A stretch of 64,000 bases of DNA from Candidatus Hydrogenedentota bacterium (lineage in GTDB: Bacteria > Hydrogenedentota > Hydrogenedentia > Hydrogenedentales > SLHB01): NCBI GenBank assembly GCA_020848835.1, contig JADLHJ010000004.1, forward strand, positions 1 through 64,000, written 5' to 3'. The translations under genes and the position numbers were made by a program. The notes under the pieces are model-generated. The model saw nothing but the letters and a program-made list of their open reading frames with translations, searched no databases and had not been told where the DNA came from. Shown here one piece after another: positions 44,340 through 51,785 of this stretch (position 1 is the first letter of the stretch; each line of letters begins with the position of its first letter).

Positions 44340-46316
44340 ATGCTGCGGTTTGGTGCGTGCTATCACCCCGAACAATGGACGCCGGAGCAGGCGAAAGACC
44401 ACATTAAACTGATGGTCAAAGCGCGCATGAACCTTGTGCGCATGGGGGAGGCCTGCTGGGCGCGTTTCGAGCCGGAACAGGGTCGTTTCCGCTTCGAGTG
44501 GCTCGACCCGATTATCGAGTCATTGCACAAGGAAAACATCGCGACAGTCCTCTGCACGCCGACGGCGGTCGCGCCAATGTGGGTTTTCAATCGCCATGGA
44601 AATACCGTTCGCGTAGACGCGCGCGGCCACAAATCGCCGACGACCGCGCCGCACGCGTGCTGCGTGAACGCGCCGGAATTCCAAATGCTGACCGACACAA
44701 TCGTGCAACAACTCGCGCGCCACTACGCCAAGGTGGATGGCATCATTGCCTGGCAGGTTGATAACGCACCGGGAAGCGGCGGATCGGCGCGATGCTACTG
44801 TGAACATTGCGAGGCGGCCTTCCGCAAGTGGCTTCTTGCGAAATACCAAACAACAGAAAACGTAAACGCTGCATGGTGCGCGTCGAGCAGCGGGATCGAA
44901 GTGCGGCAATGGAACGAGATCACGCTTCCACGCGGAGAACGCGGGCGCGCGAACGCTGGCCATTGGCTGGATTTTGCCCGGTTTTGTTCAGACTCGCTGG
45001 TTGGCTTTTATAAACGGCAGGCGGACATCCTGCGCGCAAATTGCCCTAATCACGCCATAACGTGCAACGCGTCGCCGCGCGCAAACCATGTGCGTCTTGC
45101 AAAACTCGCGGAGCACGTAACCTTCCCAGGGCGTATCAGCACCCCCGATCGCTCGGACGGACTGCTCGCATCGTATGGGCATGAGATAACGCGGTGGATG
45201 AATGGTCCGTTCTGGGTGATGGAGCAATCCTGCAACGCGAAGCAGGACCGTCCCGGTGTGATGAACGAATCGTTAGACCCAGCGGAATTGCGGCGCTGGT
45301 CATGGCAGGCCGTGGCAAACGGCGCGCAGGGACTGTGCTTTTATCCGTTTCGTTCAGCACTCGGCGGCGACGACAACCTGCGCGCAGGCGTTCTCGAATG
45401 GGACGGTGCGCCCCGCCGCCGCTATAAGGAAATCCTGCGTACAGGCGAGGAGTTTGCGAAAATTGGCCCGGCGCTGGATGGGCTGACCATCGAGGCGAAG
45501 GTCGCGCTCATGATCAACTTCGATTCCCGGTGGAGTAGCGAAGCGCAGCCGGGGTTGCCAGGATTTCATTACGACGATCACTGCTTCGATCTCTATCGCA
45601 CAGTGAAGCGCAGCGGTAATGCTTGTGACGTTATAGATTCCGATGCCGAATTAAAAAAATACACGACGGTGATCGCGCCGTGTTTGTCCGTCATCGACGA
45701 TGCTCTCGCGGCGCGTCTGGAAAAATATGTGAAGGAAGGTGGCACGCTAATCCTCACGCCGCAGTCTGGTTCGCGCGAAATAACCAACGCGATGACCACG
45801 ATACCGCGGCCGGGCTTGCTCGCGGCGCTTATCGGTGCGACAGTCGAAGAAATTGTCGTGGCGCCATCGGACGCGCCACAAACCCTGAATTTTGCTCGCG
45901 GCGCGATGATTGCGCAAACCTGCAAGGTGCGGTCCTGGTTTGAAGTGCTGGAGATATTGGGCGCGGAACCGGTCGCGGAATATTTGGAAGGCCGGCTAAA
46001 AGGCAAGGCGGCGATTGTGCGGAGGGGCGTAGGGAATGGGCAGGTCATTTATATGGGCGCGTATTTGCCGCGCGAAGTGCTGGAGCCTTTCATGCGAGAG
46101 TATCTTCCCGATTTTCCAATGAAGGAAATTCCAGAGGGTGTGGAAGTCGTGCAGCAGAAGGGGGAGAAGACCCGGATCGTATTCGTCCTCAACCACACGG
46201 GCGAACGCCAAAACGTGAAATTGCCAGGGTCGTTTCCCGACTTAATCACCGGCGAAACGGTCGGCCCGTCGGTCACCATCAGTGCAAATGGAATTTTGAT
46301 ATTGAAAGCGCAGTGA
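44340..46316 (+). CDS. GH42-like beta-galactosidase homologue lacking the acid/base Glu
   Basis: A 658-residue protein with GH42 organisation: FGACYHPEQW at the N-terminus, the Zn-type cluster CYCEHC (152-157) and a trimerisation and C-terminal beta domain. The catalytic acid/base motif should read DNE(Y/F)G; here it is DNAPG with Ala143 (codon GCA). The nucleophile Glu295 in FWVMEQS is present. So the enzyme may be inactive, use another general acid, or cleave by a different route. ATG 44340 has GGAGG about 8 bases upstream; the open frame before it is unrelated. It has its own transcript ahead of the glycosylation trio. Confidence 0.85.
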   Translation: MLRFGACYHPEQWTPEQAKDHIKLMVKARMNLVRMGEACWARFEPEQGRFRFEWLDPIIESLHKENIATVLCTPTAVAPMWVFNRHGNTVRVDARGHKSPTTAPHACCVNAPEFQMLTDTIVQQLARHYAKVDGIIAWQVDNAPGSGGSARCYCEHCEAAFRKWLLAKYQTTENVNAAWCASSSGIEVRQWNEITLPRGERGRANAGHWLDFARFCSDSLVGFYKRQADILRANCPNHAITCNASPRANHVRLAKLAEHVTFPGRISTPDRSDGLLASYGHEITRWMNGPFWVMEQSCNAKQDRPGVMNESLDPAELRRWSWQAVANGAQGLCFYPFRSALGGDDNLRAGVLEWDGAPRRRYKEILRTGEEFAKIGPALDGLTIEAKVALMINFDSRWSSEAQPGLPGFHYDDHCFDLYRTVKRSGNACDVIDSDAELKKYTTVIAPCLSVIDDALAARLEKYVKEGGTLILTPQSGSREITNAMTTIPRPGLLAALIGATVEEIVVAPSDAPQTLNFARGAMIAQTCKVRSWFEVLEILGAEPVAEYLEGRLKGKAAIVRRGVGNGQVIYMGAYLPREVLEPFMREYLPDFPMKEIPEGVEVVQQKGEKTRIVFVLNHTGERQNVKLPGSFPDLITGETVGPSVTISANGILILKAQ

Positions 46317-46355
46317 CGGACTTACACCGGCCCCGCGTGTTAGAATACGAACTGC

Positions 46356-47294
46356 ATGAAAATAACTTTTGTCATTCCAGTATACAACGAGCGCGAGACG
46401 CTTGAGCCGCTCGCTGCGGGTATTGCGGAACACGTCGCGCCGCACAATTATCGCATTTTATTTGTCGATGATGGCAGCACGGACGGCTCACACGAAGTGA
46501 TGAACCGGTTGCGCGATTCGGATTCGCATATCGAGGTGATCCGGCTGCGTGGCAATTTTGGGAAATCCGCGGCACTAGCGACCGGCTTTGCAAACGCGGA
46601 TGGCGATCTCGTGTTCACCATGGATTCCGACCTGCAAGACGAGCCGAAAGAAATTCCGCGCTTTCTTGCCAAACTGGACGAGGGCTATGACGTAGTCTGC
46701 GGCTGGAAAGCCGTGCGCCACGATCCGATTCATAAGACCGTACCGTCGCGCATCTATAATTGGTTTGTGGCGTGGCTGTTTGAAGTGCCGCTGCACGACA
46801 TTAACTGCGGCTTCAAACTGATGCGCACCGAGGTGGTGAAGAAGGTTCAGATCTACGGAGAACTGCACCGCCTCATTCCCGTGCTCGCGCAAAATCTGAA
46901 CTACCGCGTAACGGAAATCCCCGTCGAGCACCACCGCCGCCGCTACGGCAAATCGAAATACGGCATCGAACGCTTCACGCGCGGCGCGATGGATGTGTTA
47001 ACGATGTGGTTTCTCACAAACTACCGCCACGCTCCCGGGCACTTCTTCGGCATGCTGGGCTTCACGCAGAAAGCGCTCGGCATGTTGCTAATCATTTCAG
47101 GAATCATCGCGTGGCCGGGCACACACCCGGCGGCTGGCGCGGCATTGATTGCGTCGGGACTTGTGCTGGCCTCGACCGGCGCACTGACGATTTGCATAGG
47201 GCTCTTCGCGGAACTCGTGCTGCGGCATTTTGTGCGGATGGACCCGGCGCTCTACGTGGCCGAGGAGAACGAGCGCGTCGCGCGGCCGGAATGA
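46356..47294 (+). CDS. GT2 glycosyltransferase, DPM1/GtrB-like
   Basis: A 312-residue transferase: FVIPVYNERETLEPL, LFVDDGSTDGS, RLRGNFGKSAALATGF, the DxD FTMDSDLQDE (Asp90/Asp92), then the polyprenyl-phosphate synthase motif HHRRRYGKSKYG. Two or three C-terminal membrane helices follow (about 230-285). The type makes polyprenyl-phosphate mannose or glucose on the inner membrane. Its stop overlaps the next gene's ATG by 4 bases, tying it to the two TMTC-like proteins, which would use such a lipid-linked sugar. Confidence 0.88.
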   Translation: MKITFVIPVYNERETLEPLAAGIAEHVAPHNYRILFVDDGSTDGSHEVMNRLRDSDSHIEVIRLRGNFGKSAALATGFANADGDLVFTMDSDLQDEPKEIPRFLAKLDEGYDVVCGWKAVRHDPIHKTVPSRIYNWFVAWLFEVPLHDINCGFKLMRTEVVKKVQIYGELHRLIPVLAQNLNYRVTEIPVEHHRRRYGKSKYGIERFTRGAMDVLTMWFLTNYRHAPGHFFGMLGFTQKALGMLLIISGIIAWPGTHPAAGAALIASGLVLASTGALTICIGLFAELVLRHFVRMDPALYVAEENERVARPE

Positions 47295-49000
47295 AGCCCT
47301 CGCGAAAATCACTCGTCATCTTACTCGCCGTTTCATTTCTCACGGGCGCGCTATATTCGCGCACGATCACCTTCGACTTCGTAAACTACGACGACACCGT
47401 TTACGTAACCGATAACGCGCCGGTGAGCGCGGGATTGACTTGGGCGAGCATTCGTTATGCGTTTACCACGGGCGACACGGGCACATGGCAACCGCTCGCG
47501 CTGCTGTCGCACATGCTCGATAGCACGCTTTACGGCATGCATGCCGGCGGCCATCACGCAACGAGCGCGATTTTCCATACCTTAAATACTTTTCTACTTG
47601 GCTTCGCGCTGTTACGGATGACCGGCGCCGCCGGGCCGAGTATTTTCGTGGCGGCGGTGTTTGGCCTTCACCCGATGCACGTCGAGTCCGTCGCGTGGGT
47701 GTCGGAACGGAAAGATGTGCTCAGCACATTCTTCGCGATGCTCGCGATGTGCGCATACGCGCAGTGGGCTGAAACTTTGCGCAAACGCTGGCTTGTTGCG
47801 GCGACGATTGCGCTCGCGCTTGGGTTGCTCGCGAAGCCGATGCTTGTCACCTTGCCTTTGGTACTGCTGCTTCTTGACTACTGGCCCCTGCAACGCGTGC
47901 ATCGCAAAGGCCGCCTGCGCTGCTTTGCATTATTGCTTGCGGAGAAATTGGCGATGATTGCGCTTGCTGCCGCGGTGTGCGTGACAACCGTGACGGTGCA
48001 ACGCGCTGCACAGGCGACATCGGCGGTAGATGCGCTGCCATTTGTATTGCGCATCGAGAACGCGCTGGTGGCCTACGTGCGCTACATGGGCAAAACCGTC
48101 TGGCCACAAGACCTGCTAATCTTTTATCCGCACCCGCTGGATAGTCTAAGCGCGTGGACCGTCGCGGGCAACGCAGTAGTTTTGATAGCGATTGCGTCGT
48201 TGTCCTATCGGTTTCGCAATTTCGCACCTTATTTGCTGACGGGATGGTTTTGGTTTCTTATTACCTTGTTACCCGTGATAGGTATTGTGCAAGTCGGTAC
48301 TCAGGCGATGGCCGACCGCTACAACTACGTGCCAATGGTTGGCCTTCTAATCATGATGGCGTGGGGCACGCGCGACTTGTTGAAGAGTACTTCCACCGTC
48401 AGCAAAAACTTCGCAGGCGCAGGCGCCTGCGCGATCCTTGTTGTGCTCGCTATACTCACGTGGTCGCGGATTGGCATCTGGCGCAATTCGGAGTCCTTGT
48501 ACCGCGGAACGCTCGCGACGATGCCCGACAATCCTGTAGGGAACTTAGGGCTGGGCGCTTTGCTCGTCGATCGGCATCGTTATGAGGAAGCTATACCACT
48601 ACTGGAAACTTCGCTGCGGCAAAAACATCGCGAGAAAGAAGCGCACTATCACCTTGGAATCGCGTTTCAGCATACGTATGACTACATCAAGGCGGAGAGT
48701 CACTATCGCGCGGCAGTGCATTTGGACCCAGAATATTCCGAAGCGTGGAATAATCTTGGCGTGACGTTAAACGTCTTGGGGAAGCCAGCCGAATCGCTTG
48801 CGGCGCTGGAGCGGGCGGTGGATACCGGTCCGAACAACGTTGAGGCCGCGGTAAATTTGATTCGGTATCTGACGCAAGTTGGGCACACTGGTGACGCAAA
48901 GAGGCGCGCCATGGAAGCTGCTACCCGGTTCCCGCAGTCCCAAGAAATCCGCGCAATGTTCGATCAACTCAGTGCAACGGGGCCGCTAACCACGCCATGA
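47291..49000 (+). CDS. TMTC-like GT-C membrane protein with TPRs, copy 1
   Basis: A 569-residue protein with about ten membrane helices. The first periplasmic loop has VNYDDTVYVTDNAPV (Asp34/Asp35, the acidic GT-C pair), then TGTWQPLALLSHMLDSTLYG and VFGLHPMHVESVAWVSERKDVL, all seen in TMTC proteins (DUF1736). At least three TPR units occupy the last ~130 residues (LGLGALLVDRHRYEEAI...). Eukaryotic TMTCs are O-mannosyltransferases using dolichol-phosphate mannose. The start at 47291 overlaps the GT2 stop; longer in-frame forms lie inside GT2. A tandem partner follows. Confidence 0.85.
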   Translation: MKPSRKSLVILLAVSFLTGALYSRTITFDFVNYDDTVYVTDNAPVSAGLTWASIRYAFTTGDTGTWQPLALLSHMLDSTLYGMHAGGHHATSAIFHTLNTFLLGFALLRMTGAAGPSIFVAAVFGLHPMHVESVAWVSERKDVLSTFFAMLAMCAYAQWAETLRKRWLVAATIALALGLLAKPMLVTLPLVLLLLDYWPLQRVHRKGRLRCFALLLAEKLAMIALAAAVCVTTVTVQRAAQATSAVDALPFVLRIENALVAYVRYMGKTVWPQDLLIFYPHPLDSLSAWTVAGNAVVLIAIASLSYRFRNFAPYLLTGWFWFLITLLPVIGIVQVGTQAMADRYNYVPMVGLLIMMAWGTRDLLKSTSTVSKNFAGAGACAILVVLAILTWSRIGIWRNSESLYRGTLATMPDNPVGNLGLGALLVDRHRYEEAIPLLETSLRQKHREKEAHYHLGIAFQHTYDYIKAESHYRAAVHLDPEYSEAWNNLGVTLNVLGKPAESLAALERAVDTGPNNVEAAVNLIRYLTQVGHTGDAKRRAMEAATRFPQSQEIRAMFDQLSATGPLTTP

Positions 49001-50817
49001 ATGAATCCGCATCAGCGCACGCACCCGCGTCGCGAACGCGGGCCGTACAGCTCGCCATCCTTTTTGTCGTAACGATTGCTGTTTACGCGCGCGCGTTGTT
49101 TTGTGACTTTGTCTATTACGACGATGGACTCTACGTCTTCGACAACGCGGCTGTGCGCAATGGAATCTCACTGTCCGGAATGCGCACGATTTTCATCACC
49201 GGCGAGACGGGTACTTGGCAACCCATCGCGCTGCTGTCGCACATGATCGACTGCCAATTGTTCGGGCTGACTGCTTGGGGACATCACCTCACAGCAGTCT
49301 TGATTCATGGGATAAATGCGATCTTGTTATGCGTGGCGTTGACACGAATGACAGGTCGCTACTACCCCAGCCTGGCCGTCGCCGCGATCTTCGCGCTGCA
49401 TCCCACCCACGTTGAATCGGTCGCCTGGATCTCCGAGCGAAAGGATGTGTTAAGCACACTATTTTGGATACTCTGCCTAATCGCGTACACAAGCTTTGCG
49501 CGATGCGGCGGCGTGGGAAGATACCTATGCGTAGTCGCAATGCTCGTATTGGGACTGATGACAAAGCCGATGCTTGTGACGGTGCCGTGCGTCTTGCTTC
49601 TACTGGATTACTGGCCTCTACAACGCATGGATCGCGGCTTGGGCAGACTCGTGGGCGAGAAACTGCTCCTGTTTGCGGTGGTGATTGCGAGTTGCGTGAT
49701 AACGCTTATTATTCAACGCCAAAACCAGGCGATTGTTTCGCTCGAAAATCTCCCGCTATCCACACGGCTGGATAACGTCTGGGTGTCGTATGTGAAATAT
49801 ATCTGGACCATGGTTTGGCCCGTGGGACTCGCGATCGATTATCCGCATCCGAAAGACACGCTAACTTCACTTCAGGTAACCGGGAGCCTTGCGGTGCTTA
49901 CGGGTATCACGGCATGGGCCGCCTACCTCTGGAAGCGCACGCCGTATTTCATCGTCGGCTGGCTGTGGTATCTCGGAACCATGGTGCCCGTGATCGGCTT
50001 CGTGCATGTGGGCGAGCAGGGTATGGCCGATCGCTACACCTATGTGCCAACTATCGGGCTCGCGATTCTTGGCGTGTGGTGTGTTAACGACTTTTGCAAG
50101 AGATCGGCGTACGGGGCAGCAATACTTCGTGCAGTTGCCGGGTTGTTCCTCGCAGTGCTTTGTGCGTGGTCCGTGCTAACGTGGAAGCAAATCGGGTATT
50201 GGAAAAACACCGAGACGTTGTGGGCCCGCGCAGTCAAGGTGAATCCAAACCACGAGCGCGCACAGCGAAATCTTGCAGCGCTGTTGATGGATCGAAACGA
50301 TTACGCGAACGCGATCAAACATTACAAAGCCGCTGCCGGATTGAACGCGCGTGATCCGCGTAATTGGAACGGGCTCGGTCTTGCGCATCTGCGGCTCGGC
50401 GATCCCGTACGGGCGTTGCAGTTTTTCGAGACCTCTCAATCGGTCGATCCGGAAAACGTTGATACGCGAAACAATATTGGCGTATGCCTGCTGAAGTTGA
50501 ATCGCGACGCGGAAGCGGAGGAAGTGCTGACGCAGGCCGCCGGCGCGGGCACCGCGGACATGGTGCTAGCAGCAGAAGTAACGGCAAACCTCGGTGTGGC
50601 GCTGATGAAACGCGGCAAAGCGGACGAAGCCGAGCGCGTGCTTGCGAATGCCACAACGCGGTATGCTGATTCCGCAAAATTGCGGAACGTATATGGTGTC
50701 GTCCTTAACAGTAGGGGTAAACGCGACGAAGCAATCGCGCAATTTCGCGAGGCGCTTCGGATTGATCAGGGCTTTGAAGATGCGCAACGCAATTTGGATG
50801 TGCTGGGTGCTAAATGA
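48997..50817 (+). CDS. TMTC-like GT-C membrane protein with TPRs, copy 2
   Basis: A paralogue of the preceding gene in tandem (606 residues): VYYDDGLYVFDNAAV (Asp42/Asp43), TGTWQPIALLSHMIDCQLFG, IFALHPTHVESVAWISERKDVLS, then membrane helices and TPR units (YANAIKHYKAAAGLNARDP, LAHLRLGDPVRALQFF). ATGA overlap with copy 1. A duplicate pair may act on different proteins or form a heterodimer. Confidence 0.85.
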   Translation: MNESASAHAPASRTRAVQLAILFVVTIAVYARALFCDFVYYDDGLYVFDNAAVRNGISLSGMRTIFITGETGTWQPIALLSHMIDCQLFGLTAWGHHLTAVLIHGINAILLCVALTRMTGRYYPSLAVAAIFALHPTHVESVAWISERKDVLSTLFWILCLIAYTSFARCGGVGRYLCVVAMLVLGLMTKPMLVTVPCVLLLLDYWPLQRMDRGLGRLVGEKLLLFAVVIASCVITLIIQRQNQAIVSLENLPLSTRLDNVWVSYVKYIWTMVWPVGLAIDYPHPKDTLTSLQVTGSLAVLTGITAWAAYLWKRTPYFIVGWLWYLGTMVPVIGFVHVGEQGMADRYTYVPTIGLAILGVWCVNDFCKRSAYGAAILRAVAGLFLAVLCAWSVLTWKQIGYWKNTETLWARAVKVNPNHERAQRNLAALLMDRNDYANAIKHYKAAAGLNARDPRNWNGLGLAHLRLGDPVRALQFFETSQSVDPENVDTRNNIGVCLLKLNRDAEAEEVLTQAAGAGTADMVLAAEVTANLGVALMKRGKADEAERVLANATTRYADSAKLRNVYGVVLNSRGKRDEAIAQFREALRIDQGFEDAQRNLDVLGAK

Positions 50818-50871
50818 TGCGCCGTTTGCATGAACCTGTGGACTATGTGCGAAAGCGGAGGAGATTTACGC

Positions 50872-51771
50872 GTGGGAATCGTGGGAACTGTTTGTATGCT
50901 TGGGCTGTTTCTTAGCGCAGCCGATAGTGCCGCGCCGAGCGGCGTGGAATCGGTGCTGGTGTGGCCCGACGGTGCGCCCGGTGCGGCGGGAGACGAGGCG
51001 CAAGATAAGCCGACGTTGTATTTGTACCCCGCGAAGCCCGAGAACAACACCGGCGCTGCGATTGTTGTATGCCCGGGCGGCGGATACGCGGGGCTTGCGA
51101 TGGGTTACGAAGGCCACGAAGTGGCGCAGTGGCTCAATGATAACGGCGTGTCTGCCTTTGTCCTGCAATATCGGCTCGGGCCGCGATACCGGTATCCCGC
51201 ACCGCAGATGGACGCACAACGCGCGATTCGAATCGTGCGTTCTCGCGCGGCGGAGTGGAAGATCGATCCGGGAAAGATCGGCATTCTCGGTTTCTCCGCG
51301 GGCGGGCACCTTTCCGCGATGACCGGTGTGCATTATGTTGATGGAAAGCCGGATGCTTCCGATCCGCTGGAACGCGTTTCCACGCGTCCCGATTTTTTGG
51401 TGCTCGTTTACGCGGTTATCACCATGCAGGGACCGGAAGCGCACGCGGGTTGCAACAAGAACTTGCTGGGAGACAATCCGGATCCCGCATTGCTGAAGGA
51501 ATGCTCCACGCAATTGTTCGTGAACGCGAATACACCACCCACGTTCATCCTACATACAACAGAAGATCAGGCTGTGCCGGTAGGAAACGCAATCCTGTTT
51601 TACGATGCGTGTGTGAAAGCGAAAGTACCGGTAGAAATGCATTTGTTCGAACAAGGCAAGCACGGCATCGGCATGGGAGGCTCCCGCGCCCCGGGAAATC
51701 CCGTCGGAGAGTGGCCAGGATTGTGCTTGAAGTGGCTGAAGTTGCGGGGCGTCATCAATTCGCCAAACTGA
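50872..51771 (+). CDS. Secreted alpha/beta-hydrolase (BD-FAE/acetyl-esterase-like)
   Basis: A 299-residue hydrolase with a signal peptide (MGIVGTVCMLGLFLSAADSA), oxyanion HGG-equivalent PGGGYAGLA, nucleophile GFSAGGHLS, acid HTTEDQAVPV and HGIGM for His. Likely removes acyl groups from polysaccharides. GTG 50872 is chosen because GGAGGAG lies 8 bases ahead and gives the signal peptide; an ATG 14 codons earlier lacks both. It leads directly into the sugar ABC transporter genes. Confidence 0.85.
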   Translation: MGIVGTVCMLGLFLSAADSAAPSGVESVLVWPDGAPGAAGDEAQDKPTLYLYPAKPENNTGAAIVVCPGGGYAGLAMGYEGHEVAQWLNDNGVSAFVLQYRLGPRYRYPAPQMDAQRAIRIVRSRAAEWKIDPGKIGILGFSAGGHLSAMTGVHYVDGKPDASDPLERVSTRPDFLVLVYAVITMQGPEAHAGCNKNLLGDNPDPALLKECSTQLFVNANTPPTFILHTTEDQAVPVGNAILFYDACVKAKVPVEMHLFEQGKHGIGMGGSRAPGNPVGEWPGLCLKWLKLRGVINSPN

Positions 51772-51785
51772 ACTGCGCTCTGAGC

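Noticed and set aside
47006-47290. Upstream extension of the first TMTC-like protein
   Set aside because: It is an Arg/His-rich reading of the GT2 gene in another frame; the ATG at 47291 gives a normal N-terminus and the same ATGA coupling as its paralogue.
51450-51785. Long N-terminal extension of the fused ABC protein
   Set aside because: It overlaps the end of the esterase gene in another frame and has no relation to ABC proteins; RbsA-like proteins begin just at the proposed TTG.
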